Source: Actinomycetota bacterium (GTDB lineage: Bacteria > Actinomycetota > Actinomycetes > Actinomycetales > Microbacteriaceae). From it: a stretch of 5,857 nucleotides of DNA. Position 1 is the stretch's first letter, and each line of letters opens with the position of its first letter. Under the pieces are notes generated by a model that saw nothing but the letters and a program-made list of their open reading frames with translations, was not told where the DNA came from and made no database searches. The stretch covers positions 1 to 5,857 of the forward strand of contig RFNI01000194.1 of the NCBI GenBank assembly GCA_009927245.1, written 5' to 3'. This document shows, in pieces, positions 1 through 5,335 of the stretch. Both the position numbers and the translations under genes were made by a program.

Positions 1-626
1 GGTTGGAATATTAAGTTCAGCAATCTCATCATCGCTAACACCATCAAGGTGCTTTACCAATGCTCTAAGTGAATTACCGTGAGCAGTTACCAAACAGTCT
101 TGCCAGCAACTAGATCCTGGCTAATCTCGTTTTCCCAAAGTGGCATCATTCGGATAAGAACATCTTTTAGACATTCGGTCTTAGGAAGAGCATCACCTAG
201 ACCTGCATATCTCTCATCGTGTGCTTGAGAGTATTTGTCATTGTCATCGATTGGCGGAGGTGGAACATCAAAGATCTGCGCCAAATCTGGAATTGCTCTG
301 GACCATACTCAGCTAGTGTCTGAGCCTTATCTTTACCCTGCAATGCACCGTAGTGACGCTCGTTCAATCTCCAGTCACGCTTGACATCAATCCATGAACG
401 CTCTGCAGCGTTTAGAGCAATGTGTGCTGTGTTGATAGCACGCTTGAGTCTTGATGTTATAGAGGAGGTCTGGCTTTAGACCAGATTCAGCTAGTAGTTC
501 ACCAGCTCGCTTAGCCTCTTGGCGACCTAGGTCGCTCAGGTCAACATCTACCCAACCGGTGAAGAGGTTCTCTTGATTCCAAACCGAGTTGCCGTGACGT
601 AAAAGAATGAGAGTGTATTCAGACAT
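1..626 (-). pseudogene. gpmA: 2,3-bisphosphoglycerate-dependent phosphoglycerate mutase, three frameshifts, 3' end outside window
   Basis: This glycolytic and gluconeogenic cytosolic enzyme interconverts 3- and 2-phosphoglycerate through a phosphohistidine. When the frame breaks are corrected, the first 209 residues read through to the window edge; the family is about 250 residues, so roughly 40 are missing. Visible motifs are LLRHGNSVW with the phosphorylated H11, TSRLKR with R62, NERHYGALQG with E89, and VTAHGNSLRA with the second catalytic histidine (H183). The frame breaks are one extra T near 457-458 (after Y56), one missing A in the run at 270-272 (near S118-F119) and one missing A in the run at 92-94 (near V178-L179). 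All catalytic residues and the family sequence persist across the breaks. I therefore think sequencing or assembly error is likelier than true decay, although the sequence as given cannot encode the enzyme. The ATG at 626 fits the family N-terminus MSEYTLILLRHG. Confidence 0.93.
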
Positions 627-632
627 AGGACA

Positions 633-638
633 AGTTTA
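633..638 (-). promoter_or_regulatory. candidate -10 element of a leaderless gpmA transcript
   Basis: On the minus strand the hexamer TAAACT fits the actinobacterial -10 pattern TANNNT and lies exactly six bases before the gpmA ATG at 626. That would place the transcription start at or next to the A of the start codon. No convincing Shine-Dalgarno sequence lies in the usual place, which agrees with a leaderless mRNA. No clear -35 is visible. This is pattern inference only. Confidence 0.45.
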
Positions 639-655
639 GCCAGAAGGTTTGGCTA
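637..655. repeat. inverted repeat in the gpmA/methyltransferase divergent gap
   Basis: TAGCCA (637-642) and TGGCTA (650-655) form a 6-bp inverted repeat around a 7-base spacer. It overlaps an 8-bp palindrome GGCTAGCC at 651-658. The repeat touches both candidate -10 elements, so a bound regulator could act on both genes. The arms are short enough that chance is a real possibility. Confidence 0.3.
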
Positions 656-659
656 GCCT
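654..659 (+). promoter_or_regulatory. candidate -10 element of a leaderless methyltransferase transcript
   Basis: TAGCCT fits TANNNT and is followed by exactly six bases before the GTG start at 666, the spacing expected when the transcript begins at the start codon. The nearest purine-rich stretch (AAGG, 644-647) is too far upstream to serve as a ribosome binding site. The arrangement mirrors the one on the opposite strand for gpmA. Confidence 0.45.
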
Positions 660-665
660 TGTTAG

Positions 666-1472
666 GTGCAGAGTAAGAAGCCAGTTGGAACCATCACCCG
701 TGGAACCACTAACCCCAACCGACTCAGAAGAGTCGATAGATATATCTCTTCACAACCTGCTCTTCGAATGACTTCAGATCCAATAGTCGTTGATCTTGGT
801 TTTGGAGCTACTCCAACAACTCCTATCGAGATGTTAGAGAGATTGAGTAAGACTCAACCCAATGTTGTTGTGGTTGGCATCGAAATTGATAGAGAACGAG
901 TCAATCGAGCATTACCTTTCCAATCAAGTTCACTGCTATTTGGTCTAGGCGGCTTTGAAGTTCCACTCCCCGCCCCACTAAAGACCAATGAACCGGTAAC
1001 TGCCATTAGGGCTATGAATGTATTGAGACAGTATGAAGAATCTGAAGTTAGAGCTGCCTGGGATTTAATGTGTTCAAGACTAAGTCCTGATGGTTTCATC
1101 GTTGAGGGAACCTGCGATGAGATTGGTCGCATTGCATCTTGGGTGACACTGGACTCTTCAGGCCCTAAGTTCTTCACCATCTCACTGCAGCTAAGAGGTT
1201 TAGCTAAACCTTCAAAGGTTGCAGAACGACTACCTAAAGTACTGATTCACCACAATGTTGAAGGTGAACCGATTCATCGTTTGCTAGAAGATTTGGATGT
1301 TGCTTGGGCAACACATGCACCACTTGGAATCTTCTCTCCTGCTCAACGCTTTGCTGCTTGCATGAAAGACCTTAGAGCTAAGGGTTGGCCAATTGCTTTA
1401 GAACCTAAACGTTGGCGTTTAGGTGAACTAACCCTCAGCTGGGAAAGTGTTGCTCCCCTAAACCTCGGGTAG
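666..1472 (+). CDS. class I SAM-dependent methyltransferase-like protein, substrate unknown
   Basis: This 268-residue protein has no recognisable signal peptide or membrane segment and is probably cytosolic. Residues 40-50 (IVVDLGFGATP) look like SAM-binding motif I, and VVVGIEID (68-75) resembles the following strand with its acidic ribose-binding residue, E73. Other features likely to be conserved are an N-terminal RGTTNPNRLRR (12-22), RAMNVLRQYEE (115-125) and EGTCDEIGR (147-155). From memory, actinobacteria carry a protein family of this kind without an assigned substrate, usually annotated only as a methylase. The GTG start is chosen because it keeps the RGTTNPNRLRR block near the N-terminus and fits the leaderless promoter. 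It is divergent from gpmA, and its last 15 bases overlap the convergent FUSC gene. It might instead be a degenerate fold member without methyltransferase activity. Confidence 0.85.
   Translation: MQSKKPVGTITRGTTNPNRLRRVDRYISSQPALRMTSDPIVVDLGFGATPTTPIEMLERLSKTQPNVVVVGIEIDRERVNRALPFQSSSLLFGLGGFEVPLPAPLKTNEPVTAIRAMNVLRQYEESEVRAAWDLMCSRLSPDGFIVEGTCDEIGRIASWVTLDSSGPKFFTISLQLRGLAKPSKVAERLPKVLIHHNVEGEPIHRLLEDLDVAWATHAPLGIFSPAQRFAACMKDLRAKGWPIALEPKRWRLGELTLSWESVAPLNLG
1403..1424 (-). terminator. stem-loop, possible end of the minus-strand gene cluster
   Basis: ACCTAAACG (1403-1411) and CGTTTAGGT (1416-1424) form a perfect 9-bp stem with a 4-base loop. It lies inside the methyltransferase coding sequence (codons for EPKRWRLG) and 34 bases past the stop codon of the minus-strand FUSC gene, where that operon's transcript would be expected to end. 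No clear U-tract follows on either strand, so it does not match a classic intrinsic terminator. It could pause polymerase, protect the 3' end, or be a coding coincidence. Confidence 0.4.
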
Positions 1473-2544
1473 TTCTGCTCTAGCTTCGTCTTCAGACATA
1501 CCGGTAGCGCAGAGTAGATCAACAACCAATGGTCTTAGAAGTAATAGCACGCTGGCTTCTCTAATCTGATCAGCAATACCAAATCGCTTTGGGTCTAGCT
1601 GTCTAACAATTTCAACTAGTTCCTGTTGAGCATTCTCTAAAGCTTCTGGATCAGATAGACCTTCACGCATCAGAGAAACAGCACTGTGTAATTGGTCACA
1701 GAGGTCAGCTAGATATGCTCGAGCAATTCCATCTTTAAGTAAGAAGTCAACTCTTCGAATTACAACTCTTAGGTTTCTAGTTGCAAGGTCCATGCCTCGC
1801 ATCAATCTAACTTGGCCCTTTAGTTCATCTCGATACTTATTCAAGAATGGGCTGATGCGGCTAATCGCAACTGCGCTATCTAGCGACATCTTCCAGTTAT
1901 CAATCAGTGGCTGTGATCTTCTGACCTTCTTCAGTGCAGCATCCGACACCTGGATGTTTACATCTCGAAGAGCAAGTCTTAGTGAATCTAGAGATTCAAT
2001 AAAGAAGTCAAAGAGTTTGTTTGCATCAGTTCTAGCTAGACCTCTAGGGTCTCTAGGGATTAGAGCAGTAACAATGATTGCTAATAGACCACCGATGAGG
2101 CCATCGATAGTTCTCACGAATACTCCACCGTCAGGAACTGGAAGGACTTGCACCAACATCGCTTGAATACCTGCGGTTAGAGCAAAAGCAGAACTACCTG
2201 AAATGAATCTTGCTGCAAGCAGAACAACCAGAAGAACTAAACCAATTTGAACAAGACCTGTTCCAAACAGAGATAGCGCAATATCGCTAATCGCAATACC
2301 AACAACCATCCAATTGCTGTCTGGACTATTCTTCGAGGTCTAGCATCTCTAGAGAAACCAAGTGAGGTAATACAAACAGTTAAGGCAAGGATTGGCGTTG
2401 CGTGATCTAGACCGTAGTGCGCTAGTGAATAGGCAAGTAGTGCGCCGATAGTTATTTGTAGTGCCGGTGCAATTGATTCAATTACTCTTCGTGTTGATTC
2501 ACGAAGACTCCAGTGCAGGGATTTCTAAACTTAGTCTTTGCCAC
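1458..2544 (-). pseudogene. FUSC-family integral membrane protein, two frameshifts as sequenced
   Basis: This belongs to the fusaric-acid-resistance-like (FUSC) family of inner-membrane proteins, often annotated as aromatic acid exporters; its substrate is unknown. The longest open stretch (1458-2309, 283 residues) begins at an internal Met. Upstream, 2310-2518 stays open in another frame and encodes more of the family (for example APALQITIGALLAYSLAHYG), and a further shift near 2518-2520 joins it to a GTG at 2544. With one base restored at each point (about 2310 and 2519) the gene is exactly 362 codons, starting MAKTKFRNPLHWSLRES. It then has about six hydrophobic segments (roughly residues 28-47, 50-64, 75-93, 96-115, 117-135 and 145-164), followed by a 200-residue helical cytosolic part. 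The GTG overlaps the ygfZ end by 14 bases, with GGGGAG upstream. In the original frame no ATG, GTG or TTG precedes the first half, which supports the reconstruction. Sequencing error is the likeliest cause. Confidence 0.82.
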
Positions 2545-3535
2545 GTTTAGCCCTGAACTCCCCTAAATCAATAACAGCACCAGCAGATGCAGGAACAATA
2601 ACTTCTTGGTGAGCACTTAGTTTCTCACCGCTAGCAGCACAGCTAACAGTCAATATCTCATCAACTGCAGTGTTGCGCTTGATAACAGCTAATGCAATTG
2701 GGCCCATCTCGTAGTGCTGACCAACTGTTGTGATCTTGCCAACTACTGCATCGCCTAGATAAACCTCATCACCTAGATCAGGCAGTGCATGGCCTGAACC
2801 ATCTAGGTGCAGGAATACCAACCTTCTAGGTGGATGACCTAGGTTATGAACCTTGGCAACTGCTTCCTGTCCTCGGTAACAACCCTTGTTTAGGTGAACA
2901 GCTGTTGCTAGCCAATCAAACTCATGAGGAAGTGCTTTTTCATCAATCTCATTAGGACCAGCAGGTCGATGAGCTTCAACTCGAAGAGCATCTAGAGCCA
3001 TGGTCCCTGCCTTAGTGAAGGTGTTCCATATAGAAAGCACTTCATCAACTGGAACGATGTTCTCCCGATACTTCCAACTACCCTCTGGCTGATTGCCGTA
3101 ACGGTATCCACCATTGGTTGTTTCAGGCCAAGGATCAGACCAGGTGTGTATTGCATTAGGAATTGAGAGACCCCAACTTGCTAGCACCTTGTGCTGGTCA
3201 GTGACATCTTCGATTACTACCTTGGCTCTAAAGACCATACGAGTTAGTTGAGTGAGTAGTTGATCAAAGCCAGAAGTGTAGGTAATCAACCAGGTTGATT
3301 CAGAGTCATCTATCAGGTGAAAGTCTCTAACGATGTGTCCCTGTGGATCTAACCAAAGAGCTTCAACTGATACTCCTGGTACTAGGTCATCTAGTTTCTG
3401 GGAGAAGAGATCATTCAACCAAGTCAAACGATCAGCTCCTGAGATTTTAAGAATTGATTTCTCAAGTTCAATCAAACTCTTACCAGCTAGGAACTCTCTT
3501 TGCTCAACTAGTGGATTAGAAAAACTCTGAGTCAT
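2531..3535 (-). CDS. ygfZ: YgfZ/GcvT-like folate-binding protein
   Basis: This 334-residue cytosolic protein is related to the T-protein of glycine cleavage. In E. coli, YgfZ is a tetrahydrofolate-dependent factor supporting certain iron-sulfur enzymes such as the tRNA methylthiotransferase MiaB. The family signature K-G-C-Y-x-G-Q-E is intact at residues 217-224, with the key cysteine at 219, in the context HLNKGCYRGQEAVAKVHNLG. The N-terminal part (about 25-110) fits the GcvT fold, with ISGADRLTWLNDLFSQ resembling its start. The C-terminal part (about 235-320) looks like the small barrel. The ATG overlaps the upstream stop by one base (TAATG, shared A at 3535) with only a weak Shine-Dalgarno, so reinitiation after the nitrobindin-like gene is likely. 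From memory, M. tuberculosis also keeps a YgfZ-like gene near its nitrobindin-like and glnR genes. The symbol denotes the family; orthology to E. coli ygfZ is inferred. Confidence 0.9.
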   Translation of the reverse strand: MTQSFSNPLVEQREFLAGKSLIELEKSILKISGADRLTWLNDLFSQKLDDLVPGVSVEALWLDPQGHIVRDFHLIDDSESTWLITYTSGFDQLLTQLTRMVFRAKVVIEDVTDQHKVLASWGLSIPNAIHTWSDPWPETTNGGYRYGNQPEGSWKYRENIVPVDEVLSIWNTFTKAGTMALDALRVEAHRPAGPNEIDEKALPHEFDWLATAVHLNKGCYRGQEAVAKVHNLGHPPRRLVFLHLDGSGHALPDLGDEVYLGDAVVGKITTVGQHYEMGPIALAVIKRNTAVDEILTVSCAASGEKLSAHQEVIVPASAGAVIDLGEFRAKRGKD

Positions 3536-4182
3536 TAAGCTATGCGTTCTAGTTCAACTGAAACTAGAGGAACCATAGGTTCTCTAACACTTGAAGCAAC
3601 TTCCATCACCCAGAGGAGTTTGTTTACTCCTTCTTGAGTTAACGTTCCATACATGCGCTCGGCATAACCCCAAGCCTTACCTGCTTCAACTAGGTGACCA
3701 GGCATATGAGATCCCGGGACTGTTCTCATATCAATTCGTCCAGCTTTAACTTGACCTGAGTAAAACTCATAGGCTCCGCTTGGGTGAATGATTGAAGCTT
3801 CGATATCGAAACCTCCTCTTTCATTGCGAAGCTTCTCTAAATCTTCTGCAGATTTGATGCTTGGTTCACCACTTCCTGGAAGAAGTGTTGGTCCGTGATC
3901 TGCGCTTTCTGCATTTCTAACTAAATGCCAGAAGCCAAGCTCTGCTGGTAATTCAATATCCTCTGAACCATCGGTTGCAAGACCTAGCAATCTAGAAGTT
4001 GCGTGATAAGTGATGTAGTTTCCGGTGCCAACTGAGAAAGTCAGCTGCTGCTGGAACTTCTGCTCAATAGGTTCTTCAGTGTTAACGAACTTGCTGGAAA
4101 CTACTCCAACTCCCGACCAGGTCCCAACTAGGAAGGCGAGTGGGTTCAGTTCGACTGGAAGCCCCTCAGGTAAGGTGAACAA
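3535..4182 (-). CDS. ferric nitrobindin-like (FABP-like, DUF1794) beta-barrel protein lacking the heme-ligand histidine
   Basis: This is a 215-residue cytosolic protein of the nitrobindin/THAP4-like family, whose members form a 10-strand barrel that binds heme and reacts with NO or peroxynitrite. The family N-terminal motif is present as LAFLVGTWSGVGVV (residues 15-28). IIHPSGAYEFYSG (131-143) fits a central strand pair, and MYGTLTQEGVNKLLWVMEVAS (177-197) the late strands. Residues about 92-124 look like an insertion relative to the shorter (about 160 aa) nitrobindins. Near the C-terminus, where heme-binding members have PHL or DHL followed by a leucine-rich strand, this protein reads MVPLVSVELERI (203-214), with Leu206 in the histidine position. 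It therefore resembles the histidine-lacking group typified by Rv0813c. The TTG start at 4182 follows the stop of the 34-aa ORF directly. No better start keeps the GTW motif. The ligand is unknown. Confidence 0.88.
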   Translation of the reverse strand: MFTLPEGLPVELNPLAFLVGTWSGVGVVSSKFVNTEEPIEQKFQQQLTFSVGTGNYITYHATSRLLGLATDGSEDIELPAELGFWHLVRNAESADHGPTLLPGSGEPSIKSAEDLEKLRNERGGFDIEASIIHPSGAYEFYSGQVKAGRIDMRTVPGSHMPGHLVEAGKAWGYAERMYGTLTQEGVNKLLWVMEVASSVREPMVPLVSVELERIA

Positions 4183-4287
4183 CTAGCGCTGACCCTTAAA
4201 GAGCTTGTATAGGACGAGGATGCTAACGGCACCGATTGCAAGACCTGCTAGAACAAGCAGACCTAAAAAGAAAATATCTAGAGGCAT
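4183..4287 (-). CDS. 34-aa single-pass membrane miniprotein
   Basis: Translation from the ATG at 4287 gives MPLDIFFLGLLVLAGLAIG and continues to a TAG at 4185-4183, with the C-terminus LYKLFKGQR. One hydrophobic helix (about residues 5-27) is followed by a positively charged tail (K, K, R), which predicts N-outside, C-inside insertion. The ORF fills the space between its neighbours exactly: 9 bases after the 89-aa gene, with its stop touching the TTG of the nitrobindin-like gene. That fit, with the plausible membrane protein composition, argues that it is real. I do not recognise a named family. The Shine-Dalgarno is weak (TTGAGAT), so it may depend on coupling to the upstream gene. Confidence 0.65.
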   Translation of the reverse strand: MPLDIFFLGLLVLAGLAIGAVSILVLYKLFKGQR

Positions 4288-4296
4288 ATCTCAAGT

Positions 4297-4566
4297 TTAT
4301 GGGGTGAGCAATATATACAGACCGGCAACAGCCAAAATGGCATATGCTCCGCCCGCGGTCAGGATCAATCTGGCGACAATGCCCTCGGCGTGACTGGTCA
4401 GCAGGTTTACCAGGGAAACTAAGGCGATAGCTCCAGCGGCTAGGACTCCAAAGGCTTTGATGGCATCATTCTTATCAAAGGTGGTGATGGCAAGTACTGC
4501 CCCGACGCCTACCAGCGCCCAGACCAAAGCTGAATAAAGCCAGTCTTTCTTCACAAAACCCATCAT
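4297..4566 (-). CDS. 89-aa hypothetical membrane protein, three predicted helices
   Basis: I do not recognise this protein. Three hydrophobic segments are visible at about residues 9-27 (WLYSALVWALVGVGAVLAI), 36-60 and 65-87, joined by short polar loops (TTFDKNDA, TSHAEG). No catalytic motif or signal peptidase site is seen. It is the first gene of the minus-strand cluster and lies head to head with glnR across 43 bases. Translation may begin at either of two adjacent ATGs (4566 or 4563). Composition differs from the rest of the window: about 52% G+C, and leucine codons are mostly CTG (6 of 15) and TTG (4), with only one CTA, against 9 CTA of 24 in the visible part of ppk. The alternative of a chance ORF is weakened by the membrane pattern and operon fit. 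Confidence 0.75.
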   Translation of the reverse strand: MMGFVKKDWLYSALVWALVGVGAVLAITTFDKNDAIKAFGVLAAGAIALVSLVNLLTSHAEGIVARLILTAGGAYAILAVAGLYILLTP

Positions 4567-4579
4567 GCCCTATGGCAGG

Positions 4580-4585
4580 TAGGAT
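4580..4585 (+). promoter_or_regulatory. candidate -10 element for glnR
   Basis: TAGGAT fits the actinobacterial TANNNT pattern and would start transcription near 4592, leaving a leader of about 18 bases that contains the AGGAGG ribosome binding site. No good -35 is seen. The 43-base gap must also hold the start of the opposite cluster, so any regulator bound here would probably affect both directions. Confidence 0.35.
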
Positions 4586-4599
4586 TTAAGAACTAAATC

Positions 4600-4605
4600 A
4601 GGAGG
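4600..4605 (+). promoter_or_regulatory. strong ribosome binding site deciding the glnR TTG start
   Basis: A perfect AGGAGG lies four bases before the TTG at 4610. It supports TTG as the start: the next in-frame candidates lie inside the conserved first strand (MAHLLVIS), so a later start would remove part of the receiver domain. It is the strongest Shine-Dalgarno sequence I see in the window. Confidence 0.75.
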
Positions 4606-4609
4606 CAAA

Positions 4610-5293
4610 TTGGCGCATTTGCTAGTCATCTCGGAGCAGGCAGAGAGTTCAATCCTGCCTTCGCTTGCCCTGTTGAGCCACAAGGTCCGCCAGATCAGTG
4701 CTGAACCTGCTTCTCTAATGAATGCCCCTGTTGCTGACCTAATCCTGCTAGATGCCCGGAAAGACCTAGTTGCCGCTAAATCTCTAGCGACATTGCTCAA
4801 AACCACCGGTCTTTCAAGCCCAATGTTCCTCGTTCTAAGTGAAGGCGGCCTAGCCGCAATCTCAAGTGAATGGGGTGCTGATGATTTCCTTCTGGATTCA
4901 GCAGGCCCTGCTGAAATTGATGCCAGAATCCGTCTAGCGCTAACCAAGACCACGAAAACAGAAGCTGGTGTAAAGATACAGGCTGCCGGCATCACTATTG
5001 ATGAGGTTTCATACTCAGCCAAGATTCACGGTCAACCGATGGACCTTACCTATAAAGAGTTTGAACTTCTGAAGTTCCTAGTTCAGCAGCCAGGCAGAGT
5101 ATTCACTAGAGACCAACTACTCAGTGAAGTCTGGGGTTACGACTACTTTGGTGGTACTAGAACTGTTGACGTACACATCCGAAGACTAAGAGCCAAACTA
5201 GGTGACCTAGAGAGCTTGATCGGAACTGTTAGAAACGTTGGTTACAGGTTCAACTCTGTAGCAGAATCAGATTCAGTGCAGGGCAGTTACTAA
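4610..5293 (+). CDS. glnR: GlnR-family orphan OmpR-type transcriptional regulator
   Basis: This 227-residue DNA-binding protein resembles actinobacterial GlnR, the global regulator of nitrogen assimilation (glutamine synthetase, ammonium transport) in streptomycetes and mycobacteria. Residues 1-112 form an atypical receiver and 123-215 a winged helix. Hallmarks shared with GlnR, as I remember it, are LILLDARKDL (44-53), LVLSEGGLAAISSEWG (74-89), LLDSAGPAEIDARIRLA (94-110), LTYKEFELLKFL (146-157), WGYDYFGGTRTVDVHIRRLR (175-194) and GTVRNVGYRF (205-214). The acidic pocket is degenerate (S8, E9 rather than paired Asp), and the usual switch lysine is replaced by Ala in DSAGP. D48 and R50 match the Asp and Arg reported to hold the GlnR dimer together without phosphorylation. 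No histidine kinase gene is adjacent. In this lineage it could also have taken a phosphate-related role, given the ppk neighbour. Confidence 0.9.
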   Translation: MAHLLVISEQAESSILPSLALLSHKVRQISAEPASLMNAPVADLILLDARKDLVAAKSLATLLKTTGLSSPMFLVLSEGGLAAISSEWGADDFLLDSAGPAEIDARIRLALTKTTKTEAGVKIQAAGITIDEVSYSAKIHGQPMDLTYKEFELLKFLVQQPGRVFTRDQLLSEVWGYDYFGGTRTVDVHIRRLRAKLGDLESLIGTVRNVGYRFNSVAESDSVQGSY

Positions 5294-5296
5294 CTG
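5284..5296. repeat. 13-bp palindrome at the end of glnR
   Basis: CAGTTACTAACTG is a perfect palindrome around a central C and spans the glnR stop codon. The spacer is too short for a strong hairpin (at best a 5-bp stem with a 3-base loop) and no T-run follows, so it is a poor terminator. It could be a protein-binding site ahead of ppk, or chance. Confidence 0.3.
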
Positions 5297-5322
5297 TTCA
5301 CCATCTAGCAAACAACAACTGC

Positions 5323-5328
5323 AAGGAT
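5323..5328 (+). promoter_or_regulatory. ribosome binding site of ppk
   Basis: AAGGAT lies seven bases before the ATG at 5336. It favours that start over the second in-frame ATG at 5351 (Met6), which has no comparable upstream site. No convincing promoter is seen in the 42-base gap after glnR, so ppk may be read from the glnR transcript. Confidence 0.6.
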
Positions 5329-5335
5329 ATAAAAC

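Noticed and set aside
87..284. Independent small protein starting at 284 on the minus strand
   Set aside because: The sequence is the middle of gpmA (FDVPPPPIDDNDKYSQAHDERY) isolated by two frame breaks, not a separate gene.
270..460. Programmed frameshifting as the explanation of the broken gpmA frame
   Set aside because: Three breaks in mixed directions, without slippery heptamers or downstream structures, in an enzyme family not known for recoding; indel error fits better.
522..535. 14-bp perfect palindrome GCGACCTAGGTCGC
   Set aside because: It falls in conserved gpmA codons (SDLGRQ) and such a match is expected about 0.4 times by chance in this length; no regulatory context.
854..1180. 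Minus-strand open frame of 108 codons inside the methyltransferase gene
   Set aside because: It is antisense to a well-supported gene, has no ribosome binding site I can see and gives a low-complexity, Ser-rich product with no family resemblance.
1792..2166. Plus-strand open frame of 124 codons opposite the FUSC gene
   Set aside because: The translation is a Ser- and Arg-rich shadow of the FUSC coding strand, with no motifs.
4578..4593. Possible GlnR autoregulatory box (GGTAG-n6-AGAAC) before glnR
   Set aside because: The spacing is right but too many consensus positions are wrong in both halves; it cannot be told from background.
4570..5022. Minus-strand open frame of 150 codons opposite glnR
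   Set aside because: It covers the highly conserved GlnR receiver on the other strand and has no recognisable domain; it would also overlap the promoter region of the 89-aa gene.
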